The notes under the pieces were generated by a model. It ran no database searches. It saw only the letters and a list, made by a program, of their open reading frames with translations, and had not been told where the DNA came from. Both the position numbers and the translations under genes were made by a program. Source: Patescibacteria group bacterium UBA5738 (GTDB taxonomy: Bacteria; Patescibacteriota; Minisyncoccia; Minisyncoccales; UBA5738). Taken from it: a stretch of 46,414 nt of DNA. The first letter of the stretch is position 1. Each line of letters begins with the position of its first letter. This document shows, in pieces, positions 1 through 7,789 of this stretch. Location: the NCBI GenBank assembly GCA_002419295.1, contig DIFW01000012.1, forward strand, positions 1 through 46,414, written 5' to 3'.

Positions 1-53
1 AAGGAAGAGAGCAGGTCATAACCACGATTGAATGAACTTGGTTTGGCAAGCAG

Positions 54-82
54 AGCAAGGGATCAGCCTTGCTTCTTTTTTT
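54..82 (+). terminator. Intrinsic terminator of an upstream gene
   Basis: A 7-bp stem (AGCAAGG pairing with CCTTGCT) with a 6-nt loop is followed by TCTTTTTTT. It would end a plus-strand transcript entering from the left edge. All three forward frames close within the first 60 bases, so only the tail of that gene could lie in the window and I cannot identify it. Confidence 0.6.
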
Positions 83-204
83 GATAGAGGGTAAAACAAA
101 AAACGCTTTTTGAGGTGTTCGGGCTTGGCGGGGGATTTTTAAAGAATTGATTAACCGTGATGTCGTTTAAATTTCTGGAGTATTGACTAACTGCGACCCC
201 GGAC

Positions 205-299
205 TTTATTTTTGCAATACTTGCAATGCTTTAAGCATTGCAATTTTATTTTTGGAAGGGATTCAGAGGGTCTAATCCTCTGAAAGGGTCGGACCCCTT
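205..299. repeat. Composite hairpin repeat, copy 1
   Basis: The unit has a T-rich lead-in, a GCAATGC/GCATTGC hairpin, a second TTTTATTTTTGG segment, then a CAGAGG/CCTCTG hairpin (263-281). It is followed by an AAGGGTCGGACCC-type hairpin. A very similar arrangement recurs at 2179-2248. The GGGTCGGACCC core is the same as in the element inside tsaD at 35693-35742. The rest of bases 1-335 shows only the terminator and this repeat. Confidence 0.7.
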
Positions 300-335
300 T
301 GAATTCAGCACGAAGAGTGTGCCTTTGTTGCTTGT

Positions 336-551
336 TTGAATGGATTGATCTCGATCAAGCCTCTTCCATGGTACGGAGAAAGCGCTTTTCTTAAAGTCTT
401 GAAAGAGGCTTTGGAAAGCGATGCTTTCGGCGATGGGAGATCCGCTGCAGTTTTAATTGAAAAAGAAGCGGATGAAAGAGAATTGGAAGAAGTCTCGAAA
501 CTAGGCCAGCCAGTCTATGACTTTGACCCCGGGCGAACCGAGGTGCAGTAA
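336..551 (+). CDS. Hypothetical protein, 71 aa, doubtful
   Basis: This open frame from a TTG gives an acidic, helix-prone product (EKEADERELEEVSK) of unrecognised family. There is no Shine-Dalgarno site, and a small hairpin lies just upstream. It sits between two repeat-rich stretches, so it could be a real small gene, the remnant of one, or a chance frame. The amino-acid composition looks protein-like, which is the only positive evidence. Confidence 0.25.
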   Translation: MNGLISIKPLPWYGESAFLKVLKEALESDAFGDGRSAAVLIEKEADERELEEVSKLGQPVYDFDPGRTEVQ

Positions 552-873
552 GAATCGCGCGTAACGCGCTTGTGCTCAATCAATATAGTATTTGGTTGAG
601 CATGTTTTATTTGATCGGAGAATAATTCAAAACGGTAAAAGCGGCGGCCGAAAGTTCCGCGACGGCTCAGGTTCAGAGGGTCTAACCCTCTGATTTTTAA
701 CGAGAATCTGAAACACCTGTCCGCGGGTCATTCTCGGAAAAAAATCCTGACTGACAATTTTGCCAAATCAGAGTTTCCAGGGTGTTGAATTGTGATAGCG
801 CAATTTTTGTTTTGGTGTGGCAATCTTGTTTTTGTGATACAATTAAAAAAATTATTTTAATACCAATTTTTTT
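552..873. other. Gene-free stretch with one palindromic repeat
   Basis: The stretch holds a CAGAGGGTCTAACCCTCTG hairpin at 673-691, of the same family as those at 263, 2129, 2230 and 12398. The 3' end is very AT-rich and contains TACAAT around 837, a possible -10 box for the peptidase gene. I see no coding region. Confidence 0.55.
673..691. repeat. CAGAGGGT palindromic repeat
   Basis: Seven-base arms CAGAGGG and CCCTCTG flank a TCTAA loop. Identical cores occur at 2129-2147 and 2230-2248, and a double copy lies inside elp3 at 12395-12441. Confidence 0.75.
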
Positions 874-1902
874 ATGATAAAACCAAAGATTTTAAAAAAA
901 GGAGATACAATAGGATTGGTAAGTCCATCTTCGCCAATGGCTGGTTTGGTGCCTCATAGGTTTGCGATTGGCTGTGAATCCCTGGAAAAAATGGGATTTA
1001 AGATTAAGATAGCAAAAAATGCTCTTAAAGTAACCGACTATACCGCAGGCTCTGCAAAGGAAAGAGCAGACGACATTAACGAAATGTTCGCCGATATGGA
1101 AGTAAAGGCAATTATGTCGACAATCGGCGGGTTTCATTCTAACCAGATAATCAATTTTTTGGATTACAAAATGATTGAGTTGTATCCAAAAATATTTATT
1201 GGATTTTCCGACATAACTGTTTTACATTTTGCCTTACATACACAATGTAATATGGTAACTTTTTATGGGCCCGCGCTCCTAACTCAATTTGGCGATAGTT
1301 TTGGGGTTTTTGATTATACTCAAGAATACTTCAAAAAGGCGTTGATGCAAGTTGAACCGATAGGCCAAGTTAAATCATCTTCTGAATGGACCGACGAATC
1401 CCCTGATTGGTTTTTAAAAAAAGACAGAGAAAGGCCAAGAATAATGAAAAATAATGAAGGCTTTATTTGGATTAAACCTGGGCATGCAAGCGGAAAGACA
1501 ATAGGGGGTTGCATTACTTCTATGATGCATCTTCGGGGGACAAAATTTTGGCCATCGTTCAAGAAGAAAATATTTTTTTGGGAACTTCCCGAAAGTAGTT
1601 ATAGCTACGAAAAAGGAGAGCCGTTGGCAAGAGTGGAATCTTTTCTTACAGATTTTATGCTTTCAGGCGTATTTGATGCTATCGCCGGTATGGTTGTTGG
1701 AAGACCAAAAGGATACAATAACGAAGAGTTTCAAAAATTAGCTGAAATTATTAAATTTTTCACAAAAGATTTTGATTTTCCCGTTTTGTACAATGTTGAT
1801 ATAGGCCATACTGATCCTATTATGACTTTGCCAATTGGTGTGCGGGTAAATTTAGACTCTCGTGAAAATTCATTTGAAATAAGTGAGGCTGCGGTAAAAT
1901 AA
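874..1902 (+). CDS. S66 family peptidase (LD-carboxypeptidase / MccF-like)
   Basis: The 342-residue product matches the serine peptidase S66 family, which includes LD-carboxypeptidase (muropeptide recycling) and MccF (cleavage of microcin C-type toxins). The expected triad is visible: Ser112 in GFSDIT, Glu237 in FFWELPE and His312 in DIGHTDP. The N-terminal KGDTIGLVSPSSP is also typical of the family. The length (about 340) is closer to the MccF-like branch than to E. coli LdcA (about 300). No signal peptide is evident, so the product is probably cytoplasmic. The ATG lies in an AT-rich leader without a Shine-Dalgarno site. The gene looks more AT-rich than its neighbours and is bracketed by related repeats (205-299 and 2179-2248) next to a tRNA-synthetase fragment, which suggests an acquired segment. 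Family assignment is firm; the choice between recycling and immunity is open. Confidence 0.88.
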   Translation: MIKPKILKKGDTIGLVSPSSPMAGLVPHRFAIGCESLEKMGFKIKIAKNALKVTDYTAGSAKERADDINEMFADMEVKAIMSTIGGFHSNQIINFLDYKMIELYPKIFIGFSDITVLHFALHTQCNMVTFYGPALLTQFGDSFGVFDYTQEYFKKALMQVEPIGQVKSSSEWTDESPDWFLKKDRERPRIMKNNEGFIWIKPGHASGKTIGGCITSMMHLRGTKFWPSFKKKIFFWELPESSYSYEKGEPLARVESFLTDFMLSGVFDAIAGMVVGRPKGYNNEEFQKLAEIIKFFTKDFDFPVLYNVDIGHTDPIMTLPIGVRVNLDSRENSFEISEAAVK

Positions 1903-1908
1903 AAAAAG

Positions 1909-1940
1909 AAGAGCAAGACGAATATCATTGCTCTTACTTG
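1909..1940 (+). terminator. Weak terminator-like hairpin after the S66 gene
   Basis: AAGAGCAA pairs with TTGCTCTT around an 11-nt loop just after the stop, but it is followed only by ACTTGTTT, so termination may be weak. Confidence 0.4.
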
Positions 1941-1944
1941 TTTA

Positions 1945-2127
1945 CTAAGGCGTTAACCGAGTAGGTCCGCGATACAGAAATGTTACTTCTCTGACATTTG
2001 AACGGTTTAAGAGAAGCATTAATAATCGCGTCAGACCGACACCGCAACCTCCATGTGGCGGACAGCCATATCGGAAAAAATTAAGATAGTTGTTTAGCGG
2101 TTCAAGTTGCAACCCACGCTTAAGAAA
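1945..2127 (-). pseudogene. 3' remnant of an aspartyl/asparaginyl-tRNA synthetase gene
   Basis: Reading the minus strand gives about 60 residues ending at TAG. They contain NYLNFFRYGCPPHGG followed by CGVGLTRLLMLLL and end FLYRGPTRLTP. This is the class II motif 3 region and exact C-terminal ending of archaeal-type (non-discriminating) AspRS and the related AsnRS family. The frame is closed by TGA upstream, exactly where a CAGAGGGT palindrome (2129-2147) begins, and the remaining 370 or so residues are absent. It is therefore a decayed fragment, not a working gene. A functional copy is presumably elsewhere. This is clear from sequence, although whether it was Asp- or Asn-specific cannot be told from the tail. 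Confidence 0.8.
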
Positions 2128-2128
2128 T

Positions 2129-2147
2129 CAGAGGGTCTAACCCTCTG
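2129..2147. repeat. CAGAGGGT palindromic repeat interrupting the tRNA-synthetase remnant
   Basis: The perfect CAGAGGG/CCCTCTG hairpin sits at the point where the AspRS-like reading frame is lost, consistent with an element inserted into or next to a decaying gene. Confidence 0.75.
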
Positions 2148-2178
2148 ATTTTTGAGCAACCTGCCAATCAGGAAGTTG

Positions 2179-2248
2179 TTTATTTTTGCAATGCTTCGAG
2201 CATTGCAGATTTTATTTTTGAAAGGTATCCAGAGGGTCTAACCCTCTG
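2179..2248. repeat. Composite hairpin repeat, copy 2
   Basis: It has the same order of parts as 205-281: a T-rich lead-in, a GCAATGC/GCATTGC hairpin, TTTTATTTTTG, and a CAGAGGG/CCCTCTG hairpin (2230-2248). Copies 1 and 2 lie in the same orientation on either side of the S66 gene and the synthetase fragment. Together with the preceding fragment this accounts for most of 1903-2270. Confidence 0.7.
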
Positions 2249-2270
2249 ATTTTGTAGGGGGAACGGAAAT

Positions 2271-2297
2271 AAAAAAGGGTCAGTCAAGGACTGACCC
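2271..2297 (-). terminator. Intrinsic terminator of the minus-strand exported protein gene
   Basis: On the minus strand GGGTCAGTC and GACTGACCC form a 9-bp stem with a 3-nt loop and then run into TTTTTTATTT, directly after the TGA stop. This supports the 2298-2594 frame being an expressed gene. Confidence 0.8.
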
Positions 2298-2594
2298 TCA
2301 CCCGAGCGATTTACGCTCGGGCACGGGCTTAATACTGGCCAAGTTTTCCTGCGACAAGGTTTGGACGTCGCGGAAATTTGTTATTCTCCCCCCGGGGAGA
2401 ATGGCAAGAGATATGTTGTTGCCCATATCCATCCGGGGATCGAATGGCCCATGGCTTAGTTGCATACCAGCGGGAGTTGGAATTCCCAGTTGGCCGCTAT
2501 CTCCCAGCGCGCTGGAGTAGTCCATCGCGCTCACTATACTTACTGCCGCCGCGATAATTAAAATCGCGGCGCCAACGATCATTCTTCGACTCAT
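2298..2594 (-). CDS. Small exported protein, 98 aa, unknown
   Basis: The N-terminus has two arginines and then a hydrophobic core (MIVGAAILIIAAAVSIVSA), a typical signal peptide with likely cleavage after VSA. The mature part of about 75 residues is rich in Gly, Pro and Met, with LGIPTPAGMQLSHGPFDP, and has no family I recognise. The last codons form a hairpin of their own (2301-2321) and an intrinsic terminator follows the stop at once. A promoter with TTGACA lies upstream, back to back with that of the 2745 gene, so the two exported proteins are probably controlled together. The ATG has only a weak GGTGA upstream. Confidence 0.65.
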   Translation of the reverse strand: MSRRMIVGAAILIIAAAVSIVSAMDYSSALGDSGQLGIPTPAGMQLSHGPFDPRMDMGNNISLAILPGGRITNFRDVQTLSQENLASIKPVPERKSLG

Positions 2595-2611
2595 AGGGTT
2601 TCACCGCTTAT

Positions 2612-2640
2612 CATGTATCATAACTTTGATTTTGTGTCAA
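2612..2640 (-). promoter_or_regulatory. Minus-strand promoter of the 2298-2594 gene
   Basis: On the minus strand TTGACA (2640-2635) is followed by a 17-bp spacer and TACATG (2617-2612). Its -35 box and that of the plus-strand promoter form the inverted repeat TGTCAA-GTGC-TTGACA. Confidence 0.5.
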
Positions 2641-2644
2641 GTGC

Positions 2645-2672
2645 TTGACAAAATGGGATAATAGTGTATAGT
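2645..2672 (+). promoter_or_regulatory. Sigma-70-type promoter of the 2745 operon
   Basis: TTGACA (2645-2650) is followed by a 16-bp spacer and TATAGT (2667-2672), leaving about 65 bases of leader before a strong Shine-Dalgarno site (AGGAGG, 2729-2734). Confidence 0.7.
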
Positions 2673-2744
2673 TAAACCAGTAGACGCGCTCTTATATAAT
2701 TTAATAAAAAATAAAGAGAGCCGCTACTAGGAGGTTTAAGGAAG

Positions 2745-3299
2745 ATGAGTAATTATGTTGGAGTGCTCATCGCACTCCTGATAGTAGCGTGCTCTGTAGG
2801 GGGCGCGCAGGAACGGAAGGTGGAGTTCTCCGATCCTGAAATTGGGGGGTTCTCGTTTGTGGCTGATCATGATGAATACGCTGTTTCTACCGGCATTGAT
2901 GTGATGGTGGCCAATGGCGTTAAATATCCGTTCCGACTTGGCAGTATCCAAGTTTGGGACGAAAACAAAACGACGGGAGCGTATGTATCCTTGTCTCGTT
3001 TTGACAGGAAAAAGCCCCCTCTTGAAACGGAAAAGAGCTTATTTGTAGAAAATTTTATAGCTTCCAGCGGTGAAATGTGGGGAAGGGAACCTATCTCCAT
3101 GAATGTCGCTGGATATAATGCAACAATCTGGGAAGGAGTTGGGATGCCTTACACAGATGCTCAGAAAAGACTGCGGCATTTCTCCGCTACGATCGTTTAC
3201 ATAGATGTAAACGAATCTATGTCAATGGCGATCGGGGCCGAGGAACCACTCTTCAGCCAAATAACTGGGAGTCTTGTTGTTGAGGGAAGGGGTGTCTGA
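2745..3299 (+). CDS. Probable lipoprotein, 184 aa, unknown
   Basis: The N-terminal hydrophobic stretch ends in LLIVACSVGG. IVAC fits a lipobox with Cys16 as the lipidated residue, although the usual positive charge before the hydrophobic core is missing. The remaining residues contain alternating hydrophobic/polar strands (FSFVADHDEYAV, YNATIWEGVG) and no catalytic motif I recognise. The start has a strong AGGAGG site and a good promoter, unusual in this window. The stop overlaps the ATG of the giant surface protein (ATGA), so the two are translationally coupled. A role as an accessory or sensor partner of the surface protein and kinase is inference from operon order only. Confidence 0.72.
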   Translation: MSNYVGVLIALLIVACSVGGAQERKVEFSDPEIGGFSFVADHDEYAVSTGIDVMVANGVKYPFRLGSIQVWDENKTTGAYVSLSRFDRKKPPLETEKSLFVENFIASSGEMWGREPISMNVAGYNATIWEGVGMPYTDAQKRLRHFSATIVYIDVNESMSMAIGAEEPLFSQITGSLVVEGRGV

Positions 3300-6200
3300 T
3301 GACACTCCATTTTTTTTATTTTAAAATCGTTTATAATAAAATTATCAATAATATTATGCCAATGATACTAACTTCGTCTGGCAATCTCAAAAGCAGTAAT
3401 TTTAGCAATAGTTTTTTTAAGTGTAATTTTTTTGTTAGATTAGCTTTTTGTTTTTTTCTTTCTTTGTTTTTGAATCAATTATTTGACAATTCAATTAATG
3501 CTCAGTGGGGAGGGTCCCCCCTGGATCTTAGCGGCAGGACGGATCTTTTGCCCGGGTTTGGGTCGGGGATTGGGGGAGAGTTTACCAATGAGGGCGGCGG
3601 GGTGGCGATGACGGAGGAGGAATATAAGGCGGCGATTGAGGCTTATATTGAAGAGAACGCGGGGGTGGATCTTTCCGACGCGGATTTTATCGCGGGGCTT
3701 TATGAGTATTTGGGAATTTCGAGCGCGCCGCCGGATGTTTCCACTCCGGAATACGCGGAAGCGGTGAGCGCGTTGAGAAGCGGCGACAGCGCGATAGTGA
3801 GCGGGCTGGCCGCGGATATCGCGGCGGCGGCCAGCAAGGAGGCAACCGCGGAAACCAATCCCGAAGCCAATGTTGATGCCAATGCCAACGCCAACGCCAG
3901 CACTGAAACCAACAGCGAAACCAACAGCCGGCCCAATACCGAGACCAACAGCGAGAATCAAACAGCCGAGGCAAATCCGGAAATTGCCGCGGACGCGTTG
4001 ACGGTTGATCCCGCCGCGAAAAGTGATAACCAATCAAATAAATCAGTGGTGTTTTTCGATGAAGATTTGTCGGCGCAAGCGCCGATCAATGAGGGTAATC
4101 AAACCCGATCGGAAGCGGTAACTCCGAATGCATCGTTTGATAATAATAGTGCGCCGATTGAGGGGAATGTCACTCAACCGGAGGTGGAGATTGCCCAAAA
4201 ACCGGACATTGTTTATTTGGGAAATAAAAACAAGCCCGACACGATTGTTTTGGGCAACAAAGAAAAACCCGAAACCGTTAAATTGGGAAATCAAACCCAG
4301 CCGGAGACCGTGCGTCTGGGCAACGAAGAAAAACCCGAAACGATATATTTGGGCAACGAAGAAAAACCGGAGACCGTGCGTTTGGGCAATCAGACCAAGC
4401 CCGATACGATTATTTTGGGAAATCAGACCAAGCCCGATACAATTATTTTGGGCAATCAAACCCAGCCGGAAACCATTGAATTGGGCAATCAAACCCAGCC
4501 GGAAACCGTTGAATTGGGCAATCAAACCCAGCCCGAGGCGCTTTGTGCGGGCAACAATTGCGCGGCGAATGCCTCGAATAGCACCGCGGCTAATACGGAA
4601 ATTTCCGCCGACATTTCCAATAATAATCCTGATAATAATCCCAACAATAATTCCAATAATGATAATGAGGACAATGATGATTCTTACGATGATCGGATTG
4701 TAGCTACCAATTATACAAGCCAAAACACTAACGCGCCAAGCGCCGCGCCTGTCGCTGACAATCCTTATTCATTGCAGACCGCGACTTTGGCGGTGCAGGT
4801 GGCGAATGAAACCAATGATGCGCCGGCTTTGGAAGGAGAAAGAGAACCTGTTTCGGAGACTGTTATATTGCCCGCGGCTGATGCCGAATTGGCCGCGTTT
4901 CTGAAAACGATGGCGGTTGATTTGAAATTAAAAACCGCCAACGCGCAATCGGTCTTGTTCTATATTCGCAAGGGGATTACCGCCGCGCCGCTTTACTTGG
5001 GCCGCGGAACGCAGACATCCGCCGGAGTTTGGGAATATGCCGTTGACTTGAATGTTAATCCTTTGCCCAACGGCAATTATTATATTTTCGCGCAAATCAA
5101 TCGGGGCGATAGCAAAATATATCGCAGTACCGATGTTTATATCGCTATCAGTATCGCGCCGCCGGAGAACAAAGAGCAAAAAGAAGCAATGGAAAAGATC
5201 ATGGCCGAAAATGTTGTTTCCATTGAAGAGAGCGAAAAAAATATATATTCATCCGTTGAGCAAACTGCCGCCGCGCCGTCTTTCCAAAAACCGGATATGG
5301 AGGCCAAAATGACCGAGCTGGCTCAATTGGTAAGGATTTTTCAACGGTTGGACAATCTTTTTGAAGAAAAAACCGCCCAAAAAGAAATTGGCGCGGCGCA
5401 GGTAGCCCGCCTCAACGGCGAGATCGCGAATTTACCGGTTGGCACGGCGGAGTTGATTCTTAGCGATAAAATCCGCGCCCGCCAATATTTTGCGGAGCAA
5501 AACAAAATTTTGGAAAAAGAAATCACCGTGATCCGCGCCGGGATGGAAAAAACAACGCAAGATATTGATACTCTTATTGATGAAATTTTGAGTTTCGCGC
5601 AGAATGACGCCGAAAGGCAATTGATGGAAACTCAAATCATTAAAATGAGGCAAGAGGTGATCCTTGGCGAAAAGGGAATCATTGAAAGCCGGAAGATTTT
5701 ACTGCGCGATACCGACGGCGATGGTTTGGCCGATGGCCGGGAAATTGAGCTGGGCACCAGTCTGTTGAATCCCGATACCGACGGCGACGGCCTGCTGGAT
5801 GGCGACGAGGTTGCCAACGGGCGAGATCCTTTGGTGCCCGATGAAATTGTTATTGATCCGAATATTGATGTGTCCGCCACAACGCCGGTGAAATCCGATC
5901 TTTACACGGTGGATAAAGTTGCCGCGGTCAAGTTGCCGGGAAGCGGAGATGTCGCCATTGTTCTTTCCGGCCGCGGCTTGCCGCTTTCCTATGTCAAACT
6001 TTTCATATATTCCCAGCCGGTGATTGTAGCGGTAAAAACCGATGAATACGGCCAATGGACATACACTTTAGACAAGCCGCTGGATGACGGACAGCACACG
6101 GTCTACGCGACTTTGGTCAACAGCCAAGGACGGATTGCGGCACGGTCGGAAGTTTATATATTCAAAAAAACCGGCGATCAAGTTGAGAGGGTGATTGCCG

Positions 6201-6340
6201 GGCAAGAAGCGTCGGTGTCTTCGGCAATGAGTAAAATAATGGAAAATTTCAAATTCATAATTATTTCCGTTGTTGTTATCGCAGTTACCGCCGCGCTTGC
6301 GGCGATTGGATTTTTCGCCAATCGCGGCAAAAAAGCTTGA
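3299..6340 (+). CDS. Large repeat-bearing cell-surface protein, 1013 aa
   Basis: Parts in order: a hydrophobic N-terminal segment (about residues 44-62) that reads as a signal peptide or anchor ending near NAQ; a Glu/Ala-rich folded segment; an Asn/Glu/Thr linker; eleven tandem 11-residue repeats of the form KPETVxLGNQT (residues about 301-421); an Asn/Asp-rich low-complexity stretch; a beta-rich domain; a helical segment (about 660-800); DTDGDGLADG and DTDGDGLLDG calcium-binding loops of thrombospondin type 3 style (about 803-830); an Ig-like module; and a C-terminal membrane helix followed by RGKKA. It is therefore probably cell-envelope anchored with a long extracellular stalk, plausibly for attachment. 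The start at 3299 overlaps the previous stop and has GGGAAGGGG before it; 3356 is an alternative. The first 200 bases are far more AT-rich than the rest. The histidine kinase follows after 15 bases. Confidence 0.85.
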   Translation: MTLHFFYFKIVYNKIINNIMPMILTSSGNLKSSNFSNSFFKCNFFVRLAFCFFLSLFLNQLFDNSINAQWGGSPLDLSGRTDLLPGFGSGIGGEFTNEGGGVAMTEEEYKAAIEAYIEENAGVDLSDADFIAGLYEYLGISSAPPDVSTPEYAEAVSALRSGDSAIVSGLAADIAAAASKEATAETNPEANVDANANANASTETNSETNSRPNTETNSENQTAEANPEIAADALTVDPAAKSDNQSNKSVVFFDEDLSAQAPINEGNQTRSEAVTPNASFDNNSAPIEGNVTQPEVEIAQKPDIVYLGNKNKPDTIVLGNKEKPETVKLGNQTQPETVRLGNEEKPETIYLGNEEKPETVRLGNQTKPDTIILGNQTKPDTIILGNQTQPETIELGNQTQPETVELGNQTQPEALCAGNNCAANASNSTAANTEISADISNNNPDNNPNNNSNNDNEDNDDSYDDRIVATNYTSQNTNAPSAAPVADNPYSLQTATLAVQVANETNDAPALEGEREPVSETVILPAADAELAAFLKTMAVDLKLKTANAQSVLFYIRKGITAAPLYLGRGTQTSAGVWEYAVDLNVNPLPNGNYYIFAQINRGDSKIYRSTDVYIAISIAPPENKEQKEAMEKIMAENVVSIEESEKNIYSSVEQTAAAPSFQKPDMEAKMTELAQLVRIFQRLDNLFEEKTAQKEIGAAQVARLNGEIANLPVGTAELILSDKIRARQYFAEQNKILEKEITVIRAGMEKTTQDIDTLIDEILSFAQNDAERQLMETQIIKMRQEVILGEKGIIESRKILLRDTDGDGLADGREIELGTSLLNPDTDGDGLLDGDEVANGRDPLVPDEIVIDPNIDVSATTPVKSDLYTVDKVAAVKLPGSGDVAIVLSGRGLPLSYVKLFIYSQPVIVAVKTDEYGQWTYTLDKPLDDGQHTVYATLVNSQGRIAARSEVYIFKKTGDQVERVIAGQEASVSSAMSKIMENFKFIIISVVVIAVTAALAAIGFFANRGKKA
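4199..4561 (+). repeat. Eleven tandem 33-bp coding repeats
   Basis: Each unit encodes an 11-residue motif: Lys/Gln-Pro-Asp/Glu-Thr-Ile/Val-x-Leu-Gly-Asn then two variable residues. Middle units are nearly identical in DNA (for example around 4390-4455) and edge units are diverged, the pattern of expansion by recombination or slippage. There are no spacers, so it is not a CRISPR array. Confidence 0.9.
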
Positions 6341-6355
6341 TCTTTTATTCCTCCA

Positions 6356-7738
6356 ATGAAACAATTTTTCAAAAATGCCTTTGTTTTCATTCGCGACAAT
6401 CCGGCGATTTTGTTTTCTTTGGCACTGATAATTTTTATTCCCTTGGCGCTCTACGCGTATGTTTTTTCCACGGTAAAGTCTTTTGAGGGCGCCGCGGCGA
6501 ATGAAATCGCCAACCATGACCACACAGTGAGCGATGTATTGCTGGCTCTCGTGAGCCGCGATTTTTCCGCCAAAGACGCGCCCGATATCGCGGCACTGCA
6601 AACTTCCATTGATAAAATTGCCGCCAACGACACCAAATTAAAAAATATCCGCGTAATCGTTAGAGACGGACGAGAATATAAATCTATCGCCGCGCAAAAT
6701 CATGACGCGGTGGGGGTGCCGATTGATGTTACGCCGTCGCTGAACGGAGAATCGCTGATTGCTTATAGCTGGGTGAACACCAACGAAGATGTGGTTTCCG
6801 AAATTGAGGTTGCCGGCGAAAAACTGCGCCGGATAATCAAAGTTTTCGCCGATGAAAACGGCGAAGTCTACGCGCTTGCCGCCGCCGATATTTCCGTCAA
6901 TCACACGCTGGATATGATCACCGCCGGGATTTATCAGGGTTATTTCTTTATGGCGATCATTGTCCTTTTGAGCCTGTTTTTGATTTTTCAGCACACGCGG
7001 CTGTTTTCCTATGTCGGCCTGTCAAAGGAGCTGGAGCGGAAAAATACCGCCAAGGATAATTTCATCCGCATGGCGACCCATGAATTGCGCGCGCCGGTGA
7101 CAGTGCTCACCGGTTATACGGATTTGCTCAAAGAAGATTTGGCCGGGGCGTTGAACCAAGACCAGCAGAAATATGTTGACCGTTTGGGTCTTTCCGTTAA
7201 AAATTTAAGCGACTTGATGGCCGACATTTTGGAAGTCTCGCATTTGGAACAGGGCCGCACGGATTTCAAACCCGAAGTTATCGCCCCCGATATGGTTATC
7301 AAGGAAATCGTCGACGGCTTGTCGGCCAAAGCCGAAGAAAAGGGATTGAAATTGGTTTTTGACGCGGCGAATTTTTCGCACAAGATCAGCGTTAACGCGG
7401 TATGCTTCAAGCGCATCATCACCAATTTGGTGGAAAATTCCATCAAGTACACTCCGGCGGGGAAAGTGACGGTATCGGTGGCGGCGCAAACTGCCAAAAA
7501 GCGGTGCGCGATTACGATTCAGGACACGGGATACGGAATTTCCGCCGAAGGGCAGGCACATTTGTTTGAACAATTCTACCGTGTGAAAACGCAAGAAAAT
7601 TCCGGAATTCCCGGCACCGGATTGGGTTTGTGGATGTCGCGGGAAATGGCGCGCAAAATGGGCGGCGACATTATGCTGGAAAGCATTGAAAGAATGGGTT
7701 CCCGTTTCTTTGTCTTCTTCCCCCTGGCCAATAAATAG
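6356..7738 (+). CDS. Membrane sensor histidine kinase, orphan
   Basis: The 460-residue product has a first membrane helix (about 18-37), an extracytoplasmic sensor region of roughly 150 residues, and a second helix (about 196-211). A HisKA domain follows with phosphoacceptor His242 in MATHELRAPV. The HATPase domain has an N-box (NLVENSIKYT, 357-366), G1 (DTGYGIS) and G2 (GTGLGLWMS). All boxes are intact, so it should be active. No response regulator is adjacent, so the partner is elsewhere. The gene follows the surface protein by 15 bases and likely shares its transcript; the sensor may monitor the envelope or the state of the surface protein (inference). Confidence 0.93.
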   Translation: MKQFFKNAFVFIRDNPAILFSLALIIFIPLALYAYVFSTVKSFEGAAANEIANHDHTVSDVLLALVSRDFSAKDAPDIAALQTSIDKIAANDTKLKNIRVIVRDGREYKSIAAQNHDAVGVPIDVTPSLNGESLIAYSWVNTNEDVVSEIEVAGEKLRRIIKVFADENGEVYALAAADISVNHTLDMITAGIYQGYFFMAIIVLLSLFLIFQHTRLFSYVGLSKELERKNTAKDNFIRMATHELRAPVTVLTGYTDLLKEDLAGALNQDQQKYVDRLGLSVKNLSDLMADILEVSHLEQGRTDFKPEVIAPDMVIKEIVDGLSAKAEEKGLKLVFDAANFSHKISVNAVCFKRIITNLVENSIKYTPAGKVTVSVAAQTAKKRCAITIQDTGYGISAEGQAHLFEQFYRVKTQENSGIPGTGLGLWMSREMARKMGGDIMLESIERMGSRFFVFFPLANK

Positions 7739-7756
7739 AGCGCGATTTGTATTTAA

Positions 7757-7786
7757 ATTTTATGTATAGTATACTATACATAAAAT
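7757..7786. promoter_or_regulatory. Perfect 30-bp palindrome before AAA_14 gene 1
   Basis: Both 15-base arms (ATTTTATGTATAGTA and its complement) match exactly, ending 3 bases before the ATG. It contains TATA-like boxes, so it could be promoter plus operator. A degenerate second copy sits just after the gene at 9266-9298. Confidence 0.75.
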
Positions 7787-7789
7787 AAT

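Noticed and set aside
3299..3355. First 19 codons of the surface protein as certain
   Set aside because: They precede the signal-like segment and are AT-rich; 3356 is an equally possible start, so I do not rely on them.
4199..4561. Regular 33-bp repeats as a CRISPR array
   Set aside because: Units are contiguous without spacers, are coding and drift codon by codon; no cas genes are present.
4043..4723. Long minus-strand open frame opposite the surface-protein repeats
   Set aside because: It mirrors the 33-bp repeat and gives a low-complexity Ile/Gly/Asn product; the plus strand has signal peptide, Ca-binding loops and operon context.
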